This document shows positions 61,877-64,000 of a stretch of DNA of 64,000 nucleotides, in pieces. Positions within the stretch are counted from its first letter, which is position 1. Each line of letters starts with the position of its first letter. The translations under genes were made by a program, and so were the position numbers. This stretch comes from Imperialibacter sp. EC-SDR9 (GTDB taxonomy: Bacteria > Bacteroidota > Bacteroidia > Cytophagales > Cyclobacteriaceae): positions 186,001-250,000 of the forward strand of contig NZ_LR701579.1 in the NCBI RefSeq assembly GCF_902498805.1, written 5' to 3'. The notes beneath the pieces were generated by a model. It was not told the DNA's origin. It saw only the letters and a program-made list of their open reading frames with translations, and did no database searches.

Positions 61877-63058
61877 CTATTTCGATGCCTCAATTGCCTG
61901 CTCTAAGTCGGCAATTATGTCATCAAGGTGCTCCAGGCCTACTGACACCCTGATGAGTCCATCGGTGATGCCTACCACTTTTTTCTCTTCTGCGTTGAGC
62001 TTCGAGTGTGTAGTAGAGGCAGGATGAGTCGCTATGGTGCGTGTGTCGCCCAAATTGGCTGAGAACGAGATCATTTGCAGTGCATTGAGGAATTTCTTGC
62101 CTCTTTCTACTCCACCACCCAACTCAAAGGTGACGAGGCCGCCGCCAAGGGTCATTTGTTTTTTTGCCAACGCCTGTTGAGGGTGAGAAGGAAGGAAAGG
62201 ATATTTCACCCAAACCACCTCGGGGTGGCTTTCCAGGTGAGTGGCTAGCTTGAGCGCATTGTCACAATGTTTTTCCATCCGCACTGCCAGTGTTTCCAGG
62301 CTCTTGGAAAGAATCCAACCATTAAATGGAGACATGGCCGGGCCTGTGTGTCGGGCGAAGAACCTTACTTTTTCGATATGCTCTTTGCTGCCGAGCACAG
62401 CACCACCAATTGCTCTTCCCTGGCCATCGATAAACTTAGTGGCTGAGTGGGTAACGATGTGCACCCCGTATTTGGCTGGGTTTTGCAGGTAAGGGGTAGC
62501 AAAGCAGTTGTCGATATTGACGATCAGGTTGTGCTTTTTACCGAACTCCCCTAACCACTCCAGGTCTATCAAGTCGAGCGCTGGGTTTGAGGGAGTTTCT
62601 GCAAATACCATTTTTGTATTGGGTGTTACAGCTTTTTCCCATACTTCAGCGGGGTCGCTCAGGTCTACGTAAGTATGTGTGATACCCCAGCGAGGGAAAA
62701 GCTGTGTCAGAATCTGGTGGGTGGAGCCGAAGACAGAACGGGAAGCGATGATATGGTCGCCGCTATTCAGAAAAGCCGCCATGCTGGTGAACATGGCTGC
62801 CATACCCGAGGCCATGGCCATACCGTCCTCTGTTCCTTCTAACAGACATAGCTTCTCGATAAATTCGTCATTATTGGGGTTGGAAAACCGGCTGTATATG
62901 TTGCCTTGCTCCTCATTGGCAAATAACGCACGGGCTTGCTCAGCATTATCGAATACGAAACTAGACGTGGCGTAGATGGGCACACTGTGTTCTCGTTGTG
63001 AAGAACGTTCTGCCTGTGTACGGATGGCATTGGTTTCGAAATGTTTTTTGCTGCTCAT
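61877..63058 (-). CDS. metZ: O-succinylhomoserine sulfhydrylase
   Basis: This PLP enzyme makes homocysteine directly from O-succinylhomoserine and sulfide in methionine synthesis. The 393 residues show the Cys/Met-metabolism fold: YSRFSNPNNDEFIEKLCLLEG, MASGMAAMFTSMAAFLNSGD, DNCFATPYLQNPAKYG and the PLP lysine in THSATKFIDGQGRAIGG. RVSVGLEHLDDIIADLEQAI ends the protein. The ATKFIDGQGR segment favours MetZ over cystathionine gamma-synthase, though the distinction by eye is not absolute. It is divergent from a rhodanese gene. Confidence 0.92.
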   Translation of the reverse strand: MSSKKHFETNAIRTQAERSSQREHSVPIYATSSFVFDNAEQARALFANEEQGNIYSRFSNPNNDEFIEKLCLLEGTEDGMAMASGMAAMFTSMAAFLNSGDHIIASRSVFGSTHQILTQLFPRWGITHTYVDLSDPAEVWEKAVTPNTKMVFAETPSNPALDLIDLEWLGEFGKKHNLIVNIDNCFATPYLQNPAKYGVHIVTHSATKFIDGQGRAIGGAVLGSKEHIEKVRFFARHTGPAMSPFNGWILSKSLETLAVRMEKHCDNALKLATHLESHPEVVWVKYPFLPSHPQQALAKKQMTLGGGLVTFELGGGVERGKKFLNALQMISFSANLGDTRTIATHPASTTHSKLNAEEKKVVGITDGLIRVSVGLEHLDDIIADLEQAIEASK

Positions 63059-63209
63059 ATGCTGTAACTACAAAATTGAAGGCGACAAAGTGAAGGCTTA
63101 TTTGGAACTTTTCAAAAAAATTAGTGGCTTTAAATACTGATTAAGCATTTAATTGTTGTTTTTTGAAGGACTTAATTTGATCTTCGAAGATTAAAGAACG
63201 GGAATAGCC

Positions 63210-63524
63210 ATGAAGGAAATAAGTGTAAACGAACTGAAAAAACTGATGGATTCAGGGGCTGACTTTCAGCTGATTGACGTAAGAGAGCCCAATGAAGTGG
63301 CTCAGGCCAATATTGGCGGGCTGCACATACCTATGGGCAACATGGCCGACAATATCGATAAAGTGGAGAAAGGCAAGCAGGTGGTGGTGTACTGTAGAAG
63401 CGGAAGAAGAAGCGGTACGGTTGTGGAGTTTCTCGAAAGAAAGGGGCTTGATAATGCCTATAACCTGGCTGGAGGGATTCTTGCCTGGAAGGCTGAATTT
63501 GACCCGAACATGAATGTGAACTAA
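63210..63524 (+). CDS. Single-domain rhodanese
   Basis: The 104-residue cytoplasmic protein is one rhodanese domain. The active-site loop is YCRSGRRSGTV with Cys62; LIDVREPNEVAQANIGGLHIPMGN and AYNLAGGILAWKAEF are typical. It would carry or transfer sulfane sulfur. It lies divergent from metZ, which uses sulfide, so a link in sulfur metabolism is possible. Confidence 0.93.
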   Translation: MKEISVNELKKLMDSGADFQLIDVREPNEVAQANIGGLHIPMGNMADNIDKVEKGKQVVVYCRSGRRSGTVVEFLERKGLDNAYNLAGGILAWKAEFDPNMNVN

Positions 63525-63550
63525 CATCTATTCGGGTAGATAAATACAAG

Positions 63551-63581
63551 CCCTGACCATTCCAAATGGTCGGGGTTTTTT
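63551..63581 (+). terminator. Intrinsic terminator after the rhodanese gene
   Basis: CCCTGACCATT (63551-63561) pairs with AATGGTCGGGG (63565-63575), with one T-G pair, around CCA; TTTTTT follows. Confidence 0.92.
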
Positions 63582-63612
63582 GTTTAAAGAGGCGTTAAAT
63601 CTTTATATTTAC

Positions 63613-64000
63613 ATGATGCCTGTAAAATATAAAATTCCAGAGGAAAACGTAGACGATATTACCCTCCTTGATTCAGGAGCAGCCTATTCCTATGCCGACT
63701 ATTTGCGGTGGACTTTTGAGGATAGAGTGGAGCTGATCAAAGGCAAGATTTTTCATATGTCGCCAGCGCCTAATCGCAGCCATCAAAAGGTAAGTGCCTC
63801 ACTTGGAAATAAGATGTACAATTTCTTAGAGGGGCATTCATGTGAAGTATACTTTGCTCCCTTTGATGTCAGACTTCCATCGAAGAAAGGCAGCGAAGAC
63901 AAAGAGATTTTCAACGTAGTTCAACCCGACATAGTGGTCGTTTGCGACCAAAGCAAGCTGGACGACAAGGGATGCATAGGTGCCCCCGATCTGGTCGTGG
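63613..64000 (+). CDS. Uma2-family nuclease-like protein, N-terminal part (cut by window edge)
   Basis: From the ATG pair at 63613 the frame is open to the window end (129 codons). YADYLRWTFEDRVELIKGKIFHMSPAPNRSHQKVSASLGNKMYNFL and VYFAPFDVRLP, then VQPDIVVVCDQSKLDDKGCIGAPDLVV, are the typical course of Uma2 (DUF820) proteins, which have a restriction-endonuclease-like fold with PD-(D/E)xK-type residues (the Asp in QPDI). Such genes are often multi-copy and of unknown role in Bacteroidota and cyanobacteria. Confidence 0.9.
   Translation, partial: MMPVKYKIPEENVDDITLLDSGAAYSYADYLRWTFEDRVELIKGKIFHMSPAPNRSHQKVSASLGNKMYNFLEGHSCEVYFAPFDVRLPSKKGSEDKEIFNVVQPDIVVVCDQSKLDDKGCIGAPDLVV

Overview
The window looks like chromosomal DNA of a Bacteroidota bacterium, probably a free-living Cytophagales-type organism. 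The evidence is a SusC/SusD pair driven by an ECF sigma/FecR pair, the fused DAHP synthase-chorismate mutase, an LptD/amidase/MCE envelope cluster, PadR-linked FtsX-like permeases, a membrane-anchored AraC regulator, and several exact matches to the Bacteroidota -7 promoter element TAnnTTTG. I see no rRNA, tRNA, insertion sequence, phage or CRISPR array. About 60 protein genes are supported. Two are cut by the window edges: katG on the left and a Uma2-family gene on the right.

Layout. 1-2.5 kb: katG start with a promoter carrying two OxyR-like dyads, then a GNAT acetyltransferase behind aroA. 2.6-6.2 kb: a small membrane ORF, aroB, DAHP synthase/chorismate mutase, and a divergent proline dehydrogenase. 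6.2-9.6 kb: an ankyrin protein with a membrane AraC regulator, then a small envelope gene with an apparent frameshift in its signal peptide. 9.7-13.1 kb: lysS, a metalloprotease-like lipoprotein and another lipoprotein. 13.4-16.1 kb: a tartrate/D-malate dehydrogenase next to CstA.

16.4-32.7 kb is a regulated uptake and catabolic locus: ECF sigma, FecR, SusC with an STN domain, SusD, a secreted beta-propeller, a secreted YhcH/YiaL protein, D-2-hydroxyacid dehydrogenase, Zn alcohol dehydrogenase, aldehyde dehydrogenase, malate synthase and a lactate/glycolate permease. The enzymes fit a route from a C2 alcohol or aldehyde through glycolate and glyoxylate to malate. This is an inference.

32.7-40.1 kb: lptD, cell-wall amidase, MCE protein, acyl-CoA carboxylase beta subunit and a SirB1-like protein. 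40.1-46.5 kb is the most unusual part: an AT-rich leader (inverted repeat, exact -7 box, hairpin followed by twelve T), a GT1-type glycosyltransferase overlapping a C39-peptidase ABC exporter, a small HTH protein, a 72-residue double-glycine-leader peptide with two cysteines, two membrane proteins and a CxxC thioredoxin-like protein. I read it as a candidate exported peptide (bacteriocin-like) system, possibly glycosylated and disulfide-bonded.

46.5-64 kb is mostly housekeeping: redoxin, phosphopantetheinyl transferase, WD40 protein, DivIVA-folB, an IscA-like protein, YkvA, dtd, MazG-like, RlmI-like, a two-domain lipoprotein, PadR-permease pair, gcvT-comB, an envelope protein, metZ and a rhodanese protein. 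Several clear intrinsic terminators lie here.
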